Assembly (NCBI RefSeq): GCF_003390395.1
Contig: NZ_QUOV01000001.1
Coordinates: forward strand, 3,720,001 to 3,784,000
Direction: 5' to 3'
From: Thalassotalea euphylliae
GTDB lineage: Bacteria > Pseudomonadota > Gammaproteobacteria > Enterobacterales > Alteromonadaceae
Length of the DNA stretch: 64,000 nt
Shown: piece by piece, positions 9,135 through 19,306 of the stretch
How positions within the stretch are numbered: the first letter of the stretch is position 1
How the letters are laid out: each line of letters starts with the position of its first letter
The notes under the pieces: model-generated
Database searches by the model: none
Told to the model about the DNA's origin: nothing
Seen by the model: the letters and a program-made list of their open reading frames with translations, nothing else
Translations under genes and position numbers: made by a program

Positions 9135-11487
9135 GTACCAGTTCTTAGAAGACATAAAGCCGGAAGATATATTGGAAGAGCATGACGACCTGCTTTTAGA
9201 AAATGCAAAACTGTTGCAAGTTACAGATGAAAAGCTCGCTATTGTAGGTACTGTTTTACATTATCATGCAAAGATCACTGGCGCGAAAGCCAATGAAACG
9301 GTATTGCAAAAAGGCTCTATAGATCTACGTGATATATGGGTTCCCGGTGCTGCGGGGTGGCAGCACCCAGTGCCTATTTTGGTTTACCCTGACTATGCCA
9401 AGGCACTTGTTGAAATCATCGATATCTATGCAAACAGAGCTAAACATACGCCGACATTTGTAAAAACAGGGGTAATGTCGCAAGTTAACGTTGCAGCGCA
9501 ATTCATTGAATATATGTGCTTACATGGTCATCTCGTACTAAATGGAGTAAATCAAAAGCAAATCGATAAGATGAAAGTAACGCTCAAAGAAGGCGGTATC
9601 CCAGCAACACTGGCCTTGCATGAACGAGTTAATTCATTTGTCGATTTGTTAATCGAGAATGACGAATTAGAGCCATTTTTAATCAAAGACGGTAATACCG
9701 AAAACTCTAAAGTAACTAGTATAAGAGTACCTAAGATTGCCCAATGTATCGGGGCAGTCAGTCTTGAAAATCAAGTTCCAACTAGTGTTTACCAAAAGGT
9801 AACTGAACACCTAAAATCAAAGGGAGTTAAATTCAGTGCTCGTTTAGCATCCAAAGGAGCACCCGCACCTTCCCAACCAGCCGTTAAATCTTTAAATAAC
9901 TGGTTTGGTACTTGGAATAGGTTTGCAAAACTAGATAATGAAGATCGGATGCAGTTTATTCCTTTTCCTAACCCCAACCAGCTTTCTAAAAAACTAGGTA
10001 AAGTAGCTGGTCGCACAAAAAACTTGGATTTAGAGCATGTTGTTGATCTATTGGGCGGTTCACACCTTTGGGTATATGAATACTCATCAAAAATAATCTC
10101 TTTGGTAAATGAGATTACCAGCTTAAAAAATCAATATCTTGATGAAGGGCTTCGCCATCGCACACTTACTGAAGGTAGATTTCCAGAATTTTTAGTTAGT
10201 TCGAAAAAAGTTAAAGAGCTTGAAAAGCTGTTAGGCATTGAAATCCATAAATCGAGTTTAACCGCTTCAGATAAAGATTCTGAGGCATTCTCTGTAACTG
10301 AAGTAATAACATTATTGATGACCGCTTGTTATGTCATATTGCAAACTTATAACGCAAGAAGGCAAGCAGAAATCCAGCACCCTCTTATTGGTATTACGGA
10401 AGAGTTCTTCCGCTGCAAAGATAAAAAATTCAATTGGTATCAAGCATGCTTCTATAACGAAAAAAATGGTGAGCGACGTTGGTATACAACCAACAACGGT
10501 AGCACTAAAGCGATCCAATGTTTAATCAAATTGAAAAAAGCATGGGGCGCTGTTGATGTTGACGGTTTGTTTAATGTGCCAACTTTTCGAATTGATGAAC
10601 AAGGTAACTTCAAACACTATAAATATCATTTTAATAAGGGTAAAGATTCAAAGATCACTGGCAACGCCTTCTTAAAAATGATGCTAGGTGATGCCGAAGT
10701 GGATATGAAGAGTCACCCATTCAGACGTATCTACGCAGTAATTTATCATTATCAGTATAAAAACGCAGACCTACTAGCGTTATGTCATCAGCTAGGGCAT
10801 GTTGATCCTGAAGAAACAACAGTATATGTGACAGAGCCTGCCGCTAGAGAAGCCCATGAGCAACTTCATCATAAAACCAAGCTGACTCGAAATGAGAAAG
10901 CTGAATCAACCATTGCAATAAAAGAAGAAAATAAAGCTCTAGATAAAATCATCGCTGAAGTAGGTGTTGAAACAACGGCAAAAGACATTCTGGCTTTACT
11001 TATGGGCACCGAAGAAATGGCAGGTAAATATACGTCTTATTTGAAAAAGGTTTACCGCGTTTTACAAAAGAGTGTCAGGTTTAACAACTATACCAAAGAC
11101 AAGTATGGTAAAGACTTTAGTGAATTACATGACGAAGAAAAAAGTAATGAAATGGCTCAAGTGCTGGATGCTAGGGGGCACAAACACAAACCTAAACCAC
11201 ATGCTACTTGCCATAAAAAAGAGGGAGAAGCTAAAAAGCATAAAGCACCATGTGAACCATCTGTATGTAAAGGTTGTGCATACCAAGAAGTAAAGCGAAC
11301 TCAGCTCAACATTATGAAAGAAGACTTAATCGCACTAAAGGCAGTCCAAGCTGATTATTTGACGCTCCCCGTTGAACGTATGCGAGCTAAGGAACAAAGC
11401 GTCAATTTAGCGATTTTAATTGAAAGCCATGAACGCACAATGGAAAGAAGTAAGAGTATTTTCAAAGGGGGTCAACCTAATGGCTAA
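9118..11487 (+). CDS. Large tyrosine recombinase with Cys-rich C-terminus
   Basis: This 789-aa protein carries a recognisable tyrosine-recombinase catalytic core: NARRQAEI (first Arg, about residue 415), HPFRR (about 532), LCHQLGH (about 559) and a Tyr in TTVYV (about 569). After the Tyr there is a long tail of about 220 residues with a probable zinc-binding cluster (C at HATCHKK, then CEPSVCKGC, about residues 695-722). At 789 aa it is about twice the usual integrase length. The start ATG overlaps the upstream gene and has AGGGAG upstream. It probably acts on attL/attR with the 449-aa recombinase of the same operon. Confidence 0.82.
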   Translation: MNSNLKYQFLEDIKPEDILEEHDDLLLENAKLLQVTDEKLAIVGTVLHYHAKITGAKANETVLQKGSIDLRDIWVPGAAGWQHPVPILVYPDYAKALVEIIDIYANRAKHTPTFVKTGVMSQVNVAAQFIEYMCLHGHLVLNGVNQKQIDKMKVTLKEGGIPATLALHERVNSFVDLLIENDELEPFLIKDGNTENSKVTSIRVPKIAQCIGAVSLENQVPTSVYQKVTEHLKSKGVKFSARLASKGAPAPSQPAVKSLNNWFGTWNRFAKLDNEDRMQFIPFPNPNQLSKKLGKVAGRTKNLDLEHVVDLLGGSHLWVYEYSSKIISLVNEITSLKNQYLDEGLRHRTLTEGRFPEFLVSSKKVKELEKLLGIEIHKSSLTASDKDSEAFSVTEVITLLMTACYVILQTYNARRQAEIQHPLIGITEEFFRCKDKKFNWYQACFYNEKNGERRWYTTNNGSTKAIQCLIKLKKAWGAVDVDGLFNVPTFRIDEQGNFKHYKYHFNKGKDSKITGNAFLKMMLGDAEVDMKSHPFRRIYAVIYHYQYKNADLLALCHQLGHVDPEETTVYVTEPAAREAHEQLHHKTKLTRNEKAESTIAIKEENKALDKIIAEVGVETTAKDILALLMGTEEMAGKYTSYLKKVYRVLQKSVRFNNYTKDKYGKDFSELHDEEKSNEMAQVLDARGHKHKPKPHATCHKKEGEAKKHKAPCEPSVCKGCAYQEVKRTQLNIMKEDLIALKAVQADYLTLPVERMRAKEQSVNLAILIESHERTMERSKSIFKGGQPNG

Positions 11488-12184
11488 GACAAATCAAACC
11501 CAAGATCCCCAACAAAAAGAAGCTTTTGAGCGCATTGAAAGAAAAGTGGAAATACTTGAAAAGTGGGCAAGCGAGGGAATCCCCTTTGTATTAGTTAATG
11601 GTAACAAACAGGTTGATGACAAAGGAAAATATGTCCTTGAATTCTTCCCTAGCAGCCCTACAGGACTTAGAAAGTGGAACGGTAAACAAAATAGTAAGGA
11701 TGTTGTTAAGCAATATGATATTCCGCCATATACAACATCAGCAAAGTCTCTGGATGCAATACCAACGGGCTTAAAACTCAGAATTTATGGCGACGATAAT
11801 AAACTTAACATTTGGGAAAGGCTGAAATTTAAGGCCAAGCTGCAAAGCAGCGCTAAAGAAAAAAATGCTCTGCAAGAACTAGAGGAAGAGCTAAAAATAT
11901 CTGAAGCCAATCATCAGGGATTAGCGTATGAATTAATTGAACTTCGAGTGACTAACAAACACTTAGAGGAAGAAAACAGCACGTTAGAAAACCAGATTGA
12001 AAGTGTCCGCTTGTCTATCAAATCACAGCTTGATCTCAAGAAAAAACAACTTAAGCAGTCTGATCTAAAGAACAAGCAGCTCAGCATCGAAAATGCAAAG
12101 CTGAAAAAGCTTTTAGACGAACATGGTATCGACTACGAAAATGCTGACGAGAGCACCTCTATTATAGATTTTCCGGGGAAGTAA
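11480..12184 (+). CDS. Coiled-coil protein of the integration operon
   Basis: The 234-aa start at 11480 is chosen because it overlaps the recombinase stop and follows AAAGGGGGTC. The N-terminal ~110 residues hold no motif I can name. From about residue 120 to 225 it is a long charged coiled coil (repeated LEEE, LENQIE, KKKQLKQ patterns). This layout recalls accessory DNA-binding proteins of the KfrA type and the small partners found beside paired tyrosine recombinases, but homology is not shown. A structural or accessory role in the recombination complex is inferred. Confidence 0.65.
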   Translation: MAKTNQTQDPQQKEAFERIERKVEILEKWASEGIPFVLVNGNKQVDDKGKYVLEFFPSSPTGLRKWNGKQNSKDVVKQYDIPPYTTSAKSLDAIPTGLKLRIYGDDNKLNIWERLKFKAKLQSSAKEKNALQELEEELKISEANHQGLAYELIELRVTNKHLEEENSTLENQIESVRLSIKSQLDLKKKQLKQSDLKNKQLSIENAKLKKLLDEHGIDYENADESTSIIDFPGK

Positions 12185-12187
12185 ATC

Positions 12188-12631
12188 ATGGTGAATAAGC
12201 GCAGAAAATCTTCTCAGGATATCGGTAAACAGAATGCTAAAAAGATAGCAGATTGGGTAAATACTTCGCCTATTATCCCTTTGTATCAAGGTCGGATTAA
12301 CAAGACTCAAATTTTCAAAATGCATAATGTGCCTAAATCAACGCTTGATACGAATGAAGATCTACAAAAGTTATTTGCTCCTGATGGTCCAATAGAGAAG
12401 CTTGTTCGAAAACAAAAAGGACTTGAGATTGAGTTGCCTGAAGATGTTGAAGAAGAAAGTTCAGCAAAAGAAGATTTAAAAAACACAGTTTCCAATAGTG
12501 AGCTTGAATTGAAAGTTAAGGCATTAGAGACACAGCTTAACTCTATTCAATTAGATCTAGCTTCAGAAGAGTTTTTGTTGGCAACAGGTCGGTATATTCC
12601 AAAGCTTTACTTGGATGATGGTGACGTGTGA
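12188..12631 (+). CDS. Small unknown protein of the integration operon, possible HTH
   Basis: This 147-aa protein starts 3 bp after the coiled-coil gene and ends in a TGATG overlap with the helicase gene. Residues about 15-60 (IADWVNTSPIIPLYQGR, then NKTQIFKMHNVPKSTLDTN) could form a small DNA-binding fold. An acidic linker and a short coiled coil follow. The function is unknown; tight coupling argues it is a real component of the operon. Confidence 0.65.
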   Translation: MVNKRRKSSQDIGKQNAKKIADWVNTSPIIPLYQGRINKTQIFKMHNVPKSTLDTNEDLQKLFAPDGPIEKLVRKQKGLEIELPEDVEEESSAKEDLKNTVSNSELELKVKALETQLNSIQLDLASEEFLLATGRYIPKLYLDDGDV

Positions 12632-14862
12632 TGCAAATAAGCAATATATCGTTTCACGAAGATGTTAAGCAATTAACAGGCGTAGTAACTTTAGTCCGGC
12701 ATCACACACAAGATAAACGTGGTATTTCTTCCATATTTTTATTAAAGGTTGCCCGTGAGAAAATAGTCGTTAAGGCTGAATTCGGCGCGATCACCTCAAT
12801 CCCACAAACGGGAGAAATCTGGAAAGCTACTGGTGACTATTTCTTTGATAAAGAATATGGCTCACAGTTCATTGTTGATGAGGCTTTAAAGCTGCACCCC
12901 AACGCAGAAATTTCAACAGATGTTCTTTGTGATTTTCTTATCTACAACGCTCATTTTGTCGGTATAAATAGCTATTGGACCAAGAAACTTAAGGTCGCTT
13001 TTGGTGAAGGTTTATTTGCAGTTTTACAAAGTTACTCAGCTAAAAAGTTATCTAACTGTAAAAAGCTAAAAATCTCACCAGTTATGGCTCAAAATCTTTG
13101 TGATGGTTGGGCTAAGGCTGTTGGTGAAAGTGAATTAAATCTATTTTTTGGACGGCACAAATTACCAGTTGAGTATGTTGAAACGACTCGTCAGCTATTA
13201 GGACATGACGCAAGCAGCCTGATAAAAAAGAATCCATATCTGCTCTATCCTATAGCCTCTGTAAATGCTGCAAAGCGGACATGGAAATCACTAGACAAAA
13301 AATTAAGAGCTAATTTTGATATCAAATTAAACGATAAGCGCAGAGCTATTTCGTTTATTGAATCAATACTGTATTCGTCATTCAGTAATAACGGTGATAT
13401 GGCATTACCTGCTGATGAAGTGAAAGCTGAGCTGATTGAAGCGGGAATTGAGCTAGAACTTGATGAAGTTGAAGACTGTGCTTTTCAGACGCTTTGTTTC
13501 AACAAACAAAATAACACTATACAAATTTTAGGTCATCAGGCGATTGAGAAGGCAATAAATGCATTATTTCACAGGCGTTTATCTAAGATAAAGCAGCTAT
13601 TTGATAGGAGTTCATTGGCGTTTGGCGAAACGTTATCAGTACTAGAAAACAATAATATTGAGCTAAACCCTCTCCAGTTACAGGCATTAGGTAATGTCTT
13701 TAATCAGCCTGTTTCTTTTATTGTCGGGGAAGCTGGAACAGGAAAGTCTTTGCTATCCCAGATCATCATTGATGTAAGCCTTAATAATTGTATCAACGTT
13801 TGGAGAGTTAATTCAGTTGTTTGTAATGAAGACAATATACTGCCTAATTTAAAGGGAGAGTCTATTAATCGCTTCATTTCACAGGCAAAAAAGCGAAACC
13901 TAAAAGGCGCATTGTCTGGGGCACTTATCCTGATAGAAAATTCAAATTCAGTTGATATGTTAACGCTGTATAAACTATTAAAGGTTATTCCTCTTAATGC
14001 TCACATTTGTTTCATTGGTGACAAATTTACATTACCGCCTATAGGTCCGGGATCGTTTTTCAAACAGGCTGTTGACTTAAAAAGTGAAGCCATAACAGAG
14101 TTAGTTGAAGTCAATAATGCCGAGTCCCAACCTGATATCCAACGGCTGTATAGCTCTTTAATTGGCAGCACTGCATCGTCAGTATTTGATGCTATTCCTG
14201 CATTTGACGTGTCAGAAGAACAAAGCCTAAGTATTTACCATACTGAAGATAAATCTCACGAGATACTTAGTACCATTACAATCAATATTTGGTTCGAATT
14301 GACTTCAATGTTAAGTGATGTACCTAAGATCATTTGCTCTAGTCCACAATTGTGCGATGACATAAACTCTCAAATTCAGCGGGTTCGTTTTGATCGGAAA
14401 AAAGTAGCAAAGCTAGAAACAGGTGAATCTGTTTTCTACGCAGGTGAACCAATTATTTTTGCTAAGCCTAATAAATTTGTTGATGTGTCGGTTGGTACGT
14501 TGGCAAACATAGTAGAAGTTTACGAAAAGCCTGTCGTTGCATATGGGCGTGACTGTTGGATGAAAATAGAGATTGGCGGTGATTGTATCGATTTGTCTAT
14601 AGAAGATATTGAAAGCATTGCTCTTTGTTATGCAATTACGGCGCACAAAGTTCAGGGTAATCAATTTAATCATTCCTTGGTTATTTTGGATAATTTCTAT
14701 TTGATTGATAAATCATGGCTTTACACATGTATAAACGCATCTAAAGAGTCGATGTTATTTATCGGCAAGAGGAGTCAATTAGTCAACACGGTTGATGCCA
14801 CAGAGTTTAGCGCTAAAAGACATTGTGGTGTTCCGCTTAAACTGGAGGTTTCAGATGAGTAA
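12631..14862 (+). CDS. RecD/TraA-like SF1 helicase with altered motifs
   Basis: This 743-aa protein has the late Walker A GEAGTGKSLL at about residue 366, GDKFTLPPIGPGSFF near 463 (the RecD family shows GDxxQLPPxxPG here) and TAHKVQGNQF near 671 (UvrD_C_2 motif). In the Walker B position it reads LILIENSNSVD instead of VVDEASMVD: the Mg-binding Asp is replaced while the Glu is kept. The N-terminal half (OB-like, then helical, as in RecD2) is consistent with the family. The ATG at 12631 in the TGATG overlap is preferred over the GTG at 12628. It probably remodels DNA during excision or replication of the island, but ATPase activity is uncertain. Confidence 0.78.
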   Translation: MQISNISFHEDVKQLTGVVTLVRHHTQDKRGISSIFLLKVAREKIVVKAEFGAITSIPQTGEIWKATGDYFFDKEYGSQFIVDEALKLHPNAEISTDVLCDFLIYNAHFVGINSYWTKKLKVAFGEGLFAVLQSYSAKKLSNCKKLKISPVMAQNLCDGWAKAVGESELNLFFGRHKLPVEYVETTRQLLGHDASSLIKKNPYLLYPIASVNAAKRTWKSLDKKLRANFDIKLNDKRRAISFIESILYSSFSNNGDMALPADEVKAELIEAGIELELDEVEDCAFQTLCFNKQNNTIQILGHQAIEKAINALFHRRLSKIKQLFDRSSLAFGETLSVLENNNIELNPLQLQALGNVFNQPVSFIVGEAGTGKSLLSQIIIDVSLNNCINVWRVNSVVCNEDNILPNLKGESINRFISQAKKRNLKGALSGALILIENSNSVDMLTLYKLLKVIPLNAHICFIGDKFTLPPIGPGSFFKQAVDLKSEAITELVEVNNAESQPDIQRLYSSLIGSTASSVFDAIPAFDVSEEQSLSIYHTEDKSHEILSTITINIWFELTSMLSDVPKIICSSPQLCDDINSQIQRVRFDRKKVAKLETGESVFYAGEPIIFAKPNKFVDVSVGTLANIVEVYEKPVVAYGRDCWMKIEIGGDCIDLSIEDIESIALCYAITAHKVQGNQFNHSLVILDNFYLIDKSWLYTCINASKESMLFIGKRSQLVNTVDATEFSAKRHCGVPLKLEVSDE

Positions 14863-16204
14863 CGGTATTACTGAAACAAAGGTACGCTATGATCGTCGAG
14901 ATCATTATGTTTACCAAGATATAAGCGGAGAGGTTCTTTGGGCACCGACAGATTTTATCATTGAGCTGGATAGAGATCCTAAAACTAAGCGTACTTATCG
15001 AAAGGCTATCAGACGATTATTTAAATTCTTAAACTCTGGCAAACATAAACTAAGCTGGCTTGAAATGAACGACTCACGGATGAGGGAATTTAGGGCATTC
15101 TGTTTAAATGAAACAACGGCAGATTCACGCTACAGAGGTAATGAAAACGTTGCCAAGCAAACAGTCAACAGTGATTTTTTGATGCCAATCTATAATTTTT
15201 ATCATTGGGTACAAAAGCAAGGTACATATCACCCCAATATTCTTGGTTTTGATCCAGCCAATAGGTTTTCATATCAGATCACATCATCATTACTTTTGAA
15301 GGAAATTGCTGTATCTAGAAATGAAAAGCCAAATAATAATTCACTTTATCCAGAATTATTCCGAGATTGTGATACCAGAAGCCGAAACAGAAAAGATGCA
15401 AGTGAATATGAACTAGAAGAGCTAAATAATTACATAGTTAATGAATATCAAGGCTATGAGCGAGCGTCACTATTGCTAATTGCGCAGATCATGAATGAAA
15501 CGGGTAGCCGCCCGATTTCAGTTAGTAGCTATCGTAGGCTTCAATTTTCTAAAGAAATCATCGAAAGAGAGTTCTTCCTCAACAAGCAAGATAGTTTATC
15601 AATTGTTCCAAAGCTGGCTAAGCAAGGAAATACTATGCCAGTGAGCTTTAGATTCTCAACAGTGCTCGCTGTCAGGAATTTCATTGAGAATGATTTGGAA
15701 GAGTTTCTCACCAACAATGATACTGGCAACTACGATGGTCATTTGTTCATAGACTCCAGCAGCTTTAAACCGTTAACGGCGGAAAATATAAGTAAGATCT
15801 TCAGTGAAATCACTACAGAACTTGGCTGGCCTAAAGGTAAATCGATTTATTCATTGCGCCATAAATTTGCTGGAGACAGCCTTGATAAGCATTTGGACGC
15901 TGCAAAAGAGTTAGGGTTGAACGTCAATGAAACGGCTACAGCACTTCAGATGGAAAGAGAAATGACCCACCGCAGCTCTGGCTCTCTAGAAGACTATATT
16001 TCGAGCCGAAAAAGAATGATGCAAGAAACTGATTCATTTAAAAAGTCATTAAAGATTAACGAACTAGAATCAGACAAAACTCGCCTTGAGCTAGAAAGGC
16101 AAAAAGCAATAGAAAATGCAGAGCAAAAAGATGCAGAGAATCAGGCACTGTTATTAGAAATTCAAAAGCTACAAAGCCAACTAAAAGACGGCGATATTAA
16201 TTAG
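14855..16204 (+). CDS. Tyrosine recombinase/integrase
   Basis: This 449-aa protein starts at 14855, inside the helicase stop and just after GGAGG; the longer frame from 14792 lacks a ribosome site. An N-terminal SAM-like core-binding domain (about residues 35-150) is followed by catalytic motifs: GSRPIS (first Arg, about 216), YSLRHKF (about 331, Tyr in place of the usual His of HxLRH), THRSS (about 370) and the Tyr of EDYIS (about 379). A charged coiled-coil tail of about 60 residues closes it. It is the last gene of the six-gene operon and the second clear recombinase. Confidence 0.88.
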   Translation: MSNGITETKVRYDRRDHYVYQDISGEVLWAPTDFIIELDRDPKTKRTYRKAIRRLFKFLNSGKHKLSWLEMNDSRMREFRAFCLNETTADSRYRGNENVAKQTVNSDFLMPIYNFYHWVQKQGTYHPNILGFDPANRFSYQITSSLLLKEIAVSRNEKPNNNSLYPELFRDCDTRSRNRKDASEYELEELNNYIVNEYQGYERASLLLIAQIMNETGSRPISVSSYRRLQFSKEIIEREFFLNKQDSLSIVPKLAKQGNTMPVSFRFSTVLAVRNFIENDLEEFLTNNDTGNYDGHLFIDSSSFKPLTAENISKIFSEITTELGWPKGKSIYSLRHKFAGDSLDKHLDAAKELGLNVNETATALQMEREMTHRSSGSLEDYISSRKRMMQETDSFKKSLKINELESDKTRLELERQKAIENAEQKDAENQALLLEIQKLQSQLKDGDIN

Positions 16205-16404
16205 TAAATATCTGAATCGGGGATTTCAAGATCTCCTAGATCACCAACCTGCGAATAAAAAGGATGAGTCTCAAATGTATATATTTTATCATCATCAGAC
16301 TCGTTATCTTTCGAAACGGCAAAGTCATAGTTTGTAATATCGGATTCTAATGAGTCGAGAACGTCACTAAGTTTTGGGTACTTGAATTCAAGTTTCTTAT
16401 TCAT
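16201..16404 (-). CDS. Small acidic hypothetical protein
   Basis: This 67-aa frame lies convergent with the integrase gene and overlaps its stop by 4 bp. It is acidic (many D and E), with an ATG preceded by a modest purine stretch. No family is recognised. It could be an excisionase-like or anti-regulator protein of the island, or a chance frame. The length and composition slightly favour a real gene. Confidence 0.4.
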   Translation of the reverse strand: MNKKLEFKYPKLSDVLDSLESDITNYDFAVSKDNESDDDKIYTFETHPFYSQVGDLGDLEIPDSDIY

Positions 16405-16505
16405 CGTAAATCTCTATAGTTCGCCCTGAATAGTCATAGTATAGAATGAGAGTCATGGACTCTCCAGTTCAGAAAATGCTAAGAAGTAGTGCTTACGATT
16501 AACTT

Positions 16506-16573
16506 TTTGAAAAGTAACCTATGAGTGGTTACTTTTCAAAGGAGTACAAAATAGTAACCGTTGAAAGGTTATT
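16506..16573. repeat. Paired AGTAACC/GGTTACT hairpins in the non-coding gap
   Basis: A perfect 14-bp stem (TTTGAAAAGTAACC, 16506-16519, with GGTTACTTTTCAAA, 16527-16540) surrounds a 7-nt loop. It is followed by a second, shorter inverted pair AGTAACC (16553-16559) and GGTTATT (16567-16573). Repetition of the same half-site in two nearby dyads suggests a protein-binding operator or an arm site, more than a terminator. The surrounding 16405-16655 gap holds no other gene. Confidence 0.55.
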
Positions 16574-16655
16574 ATTTGGCGGCAAATAAAACATATAGTA
16601 GATCTCAATTCTAGTTTTGGAGTTTTTTTAAATACGCAAGCTTAAGGCCAAAATA

Positions 16656-16823
16656 GTGAAAATAAAAAATCCACACACGCTCAAGCAAGCTTTAGCAAAT
16701 ATGAAGCTCGAAAACTTGTCTCCATCTCCTGAAGTTAGTGTACTTCTGCAACAAGCATTGGTAGATGAGAACATTGACACAGAGGACATAAGAAGCCTAT
16801 TACGTGCTGCGCATCGTACTGAT
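16656..16823 (+). CDS. Small VbhA-antitoxin-like protein, C-terminus possibly frameshifted
   Basis: A GTG at 16656, 8 nt after AAGG, opens a 55-codon frame: the text LKQALANMKLENLSPSPEV, then VLLQQAL. The pattern resembles the short antitoxin VbhA/YhfG-type helical domain. The frame ends in FTCCASY; a +1/-1 shift near 16800 would instead read LLRAAHRTDEVR and run to 16836. It may therefore be slightly truncated by an indel. No Fic toxin gene follows. The family call is tentative. Confidence 0.45.
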
Positions 16824-16954
16824 GAAGTGCGTTAGTATACTGAATATTAATCTTCACGGTTAGCAATTACAAAACCGTGACCGATAACATCCAATAGATA
16901 AAGTAATAATTGAGAGAATTATTTCTTCTACATTAAGGTCAATTTTGAATATTG

Positions 16955-16988
16955 CTATAATGACACTTGTTAATTGAAGAGTCTGTAT
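16955..16988 (+). promoter_or_regulatory. Probable merR promoter
   Basis: TGCTATAAT (extended -10, 16954-16961 region) lies about 28 bp before the merR ATG at 16989, with GAAGAG as ribosome site at about 16976-16981. The -35 is poor. The region 16824-16988 holds no gene. Confidence 0.4.
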
Positions 16989-17366
16989 ATGAAAACCATA
17001 GGTAAACTTGCTAAAGACCTTAACATTAGCGTTGAAACAATCCGTTTCTATGAGCGCCAAGGTCTGATAAAGCAACCTTTAAAACCAGAATCAGGTTACC
17101 GAATGTATGGCGATGCCCTTGTCAATCAACTCAAATTTATTCTGAAAGCTAAAGCATTAGGGTTTACGTTGAAAGAAATTGAATCGCTTATGTCACTAAG
17201 TGACAGTTGCGCTGATATTGAGTCGATGGGGTTGCAAAAGCTTAATCTCATTCGTAATAAAATTGCTGATTTACAGCGGTTAGAGAAAGTAATTCAAGAT
17301 ATGACTGATTCTTGCAAGGCCAATCAAGACCCTCAGTCCTGCCCGGTAATAAATTCACTTAAATAG
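16989..17366 (+). CDS. merR: Mercury(II)-responsive MerR regulator
   Basis: This 125-aa regulator has the MerR helix-turn-helix at the N-terminus (TIGKLAKDLNISVETIRFYERQGL) and a dimerisation helix. Cysteines lie at the three positions that bind Hg(II) in MerR: SDSC (about 78) and the pair in DSCKANQDPQSCPV (about 113-122). The ATG at 16989 is chosen over an upstream TTG. It sits immediately before a canonical mer operator and merC, all on the same strand. It should repress or activate merC depending on Hg(II). Confidence 0.9.
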   Translation: MKTIGKLAKDLNISVETIRFYERQGLIKQPLKPESGYRMYGDALVNQLKFILKAKALGFTLKEIESLMSLSDSCADIESMGLQKLNLIRNKIADLQRLEKVIQDMTDSCKANQDPQSCPVINSLK

Positions 17367-17369
17367 CTA

Positions 17370-17401
17370 TTGACCCCGTACTTATGTACGGAGTTTATAC
17401 T
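17370..17401 (+). promoter_or_regulatory. mer operator-promoter
   Basis: TTGACC (17370-17375) and TTATAC/TATACT (17395-17401) are separated by 19-20 bp, the over-long spacer typical of MerR-activated promoters. The spacer holds the dyad CCGTAC-TTAT-GTACGG (17376-17391), nearly identical to the well-known Tn21/Tn501 mer operator. It lies between merR and merC and drives merC. Confidence 0.9.
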
Positions 17402-17425
17402 ACCTCAAAAGTTGGGTGGATAGTT

Positions 17426-17815
17426 ATGATCAATAAAATTCTAGATAAAGTAGGCTCTAGTGGCGTTTGGCTAGCCGCCCTTAGCTGCACAGCATGTTTT
17501 CCTGCGCTAGGCTCATTGGCATCTGCTCTTGGGTTAGGTTTTCTTTCACATTTTGAAGGAATAGCTGTTAACACCTTATTGCCCTTGTTTGCTTCACTAG
17601 CGTTGTTAGTTAATTTCTATAATTGGTATCAACATAAGCATGTGGTAAGAGGCATTTTAAGTGTCATTGGCCCAATTGCTGTATTGTTAACCCTGTACCC
17701 TTTGTGGCAGTACAATTGGAGCACTTATCTATTTTATTTTGGGATCATCTGGATGGTCGTTATGTCTGTTTTAGATATTGTTAAGCCCGTTAAGGAACCA
17801 GTATGCAAGGCATAG
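17426..17815 (+). CDS. merC: Mercury transporter MerC
   Basis: This protein of about 129 aa has four hydrophobic segments and the MerC signature LAALSCTACFPALGSLASALGLGFL, with the CxxC pair (written in pieces: SCTACF, then SLASALG) that binds Hg(II). It imports Hg(II) into the cytoplasm. The start at 17426 follows GGGTGG; the longer frame begins inside the operator. No merA, merT or merP follows, so imported mercury has no reductase here. The gene overlaps the broken GDCCVxC gene by 13 bp. Confidence 0.88.
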   Translation: MINKILDKVGSSGVWLAALSCTACFPALGSLASALGLGFLSHFEGIAVNTLLPLFASLALLVNFYNWYQHKHVVRGILSVIGPIAVLLTLYPLWQYNWSTYLFYFGIIWMVVMSVLDIVKPVKEPVCKA

Positions 17816-17952
17816 AGTTAGAATCTAAGATAACTTGCCCTGAATGTGGATTTAGCAAAGTTGAATCCATGCCTACAAACGCTTGCCAATTGTAGTGGTA
17901 TAACAAATTTGGCCACCTAGTTAGAGGTGGTATCATCACCTCATAAAATTGA

Positions 17953-19142
<1,190 letters not shown>

Positions 19143-19306
19143 CCACTACAAATGGTATTACGAATGCGAAAGCTGTAAAGCACTACTTAAACCGTTAAAA
19201 GGTGATTGTTGCGTTTATTGCTCTTATGGAACAGTAAAGTGCCCTCCTATACAAGAGGGCAATTCATGTTGCTCAGGTAAGTAGCCTAATTTTCGGTGGT
19301 TCAGTG

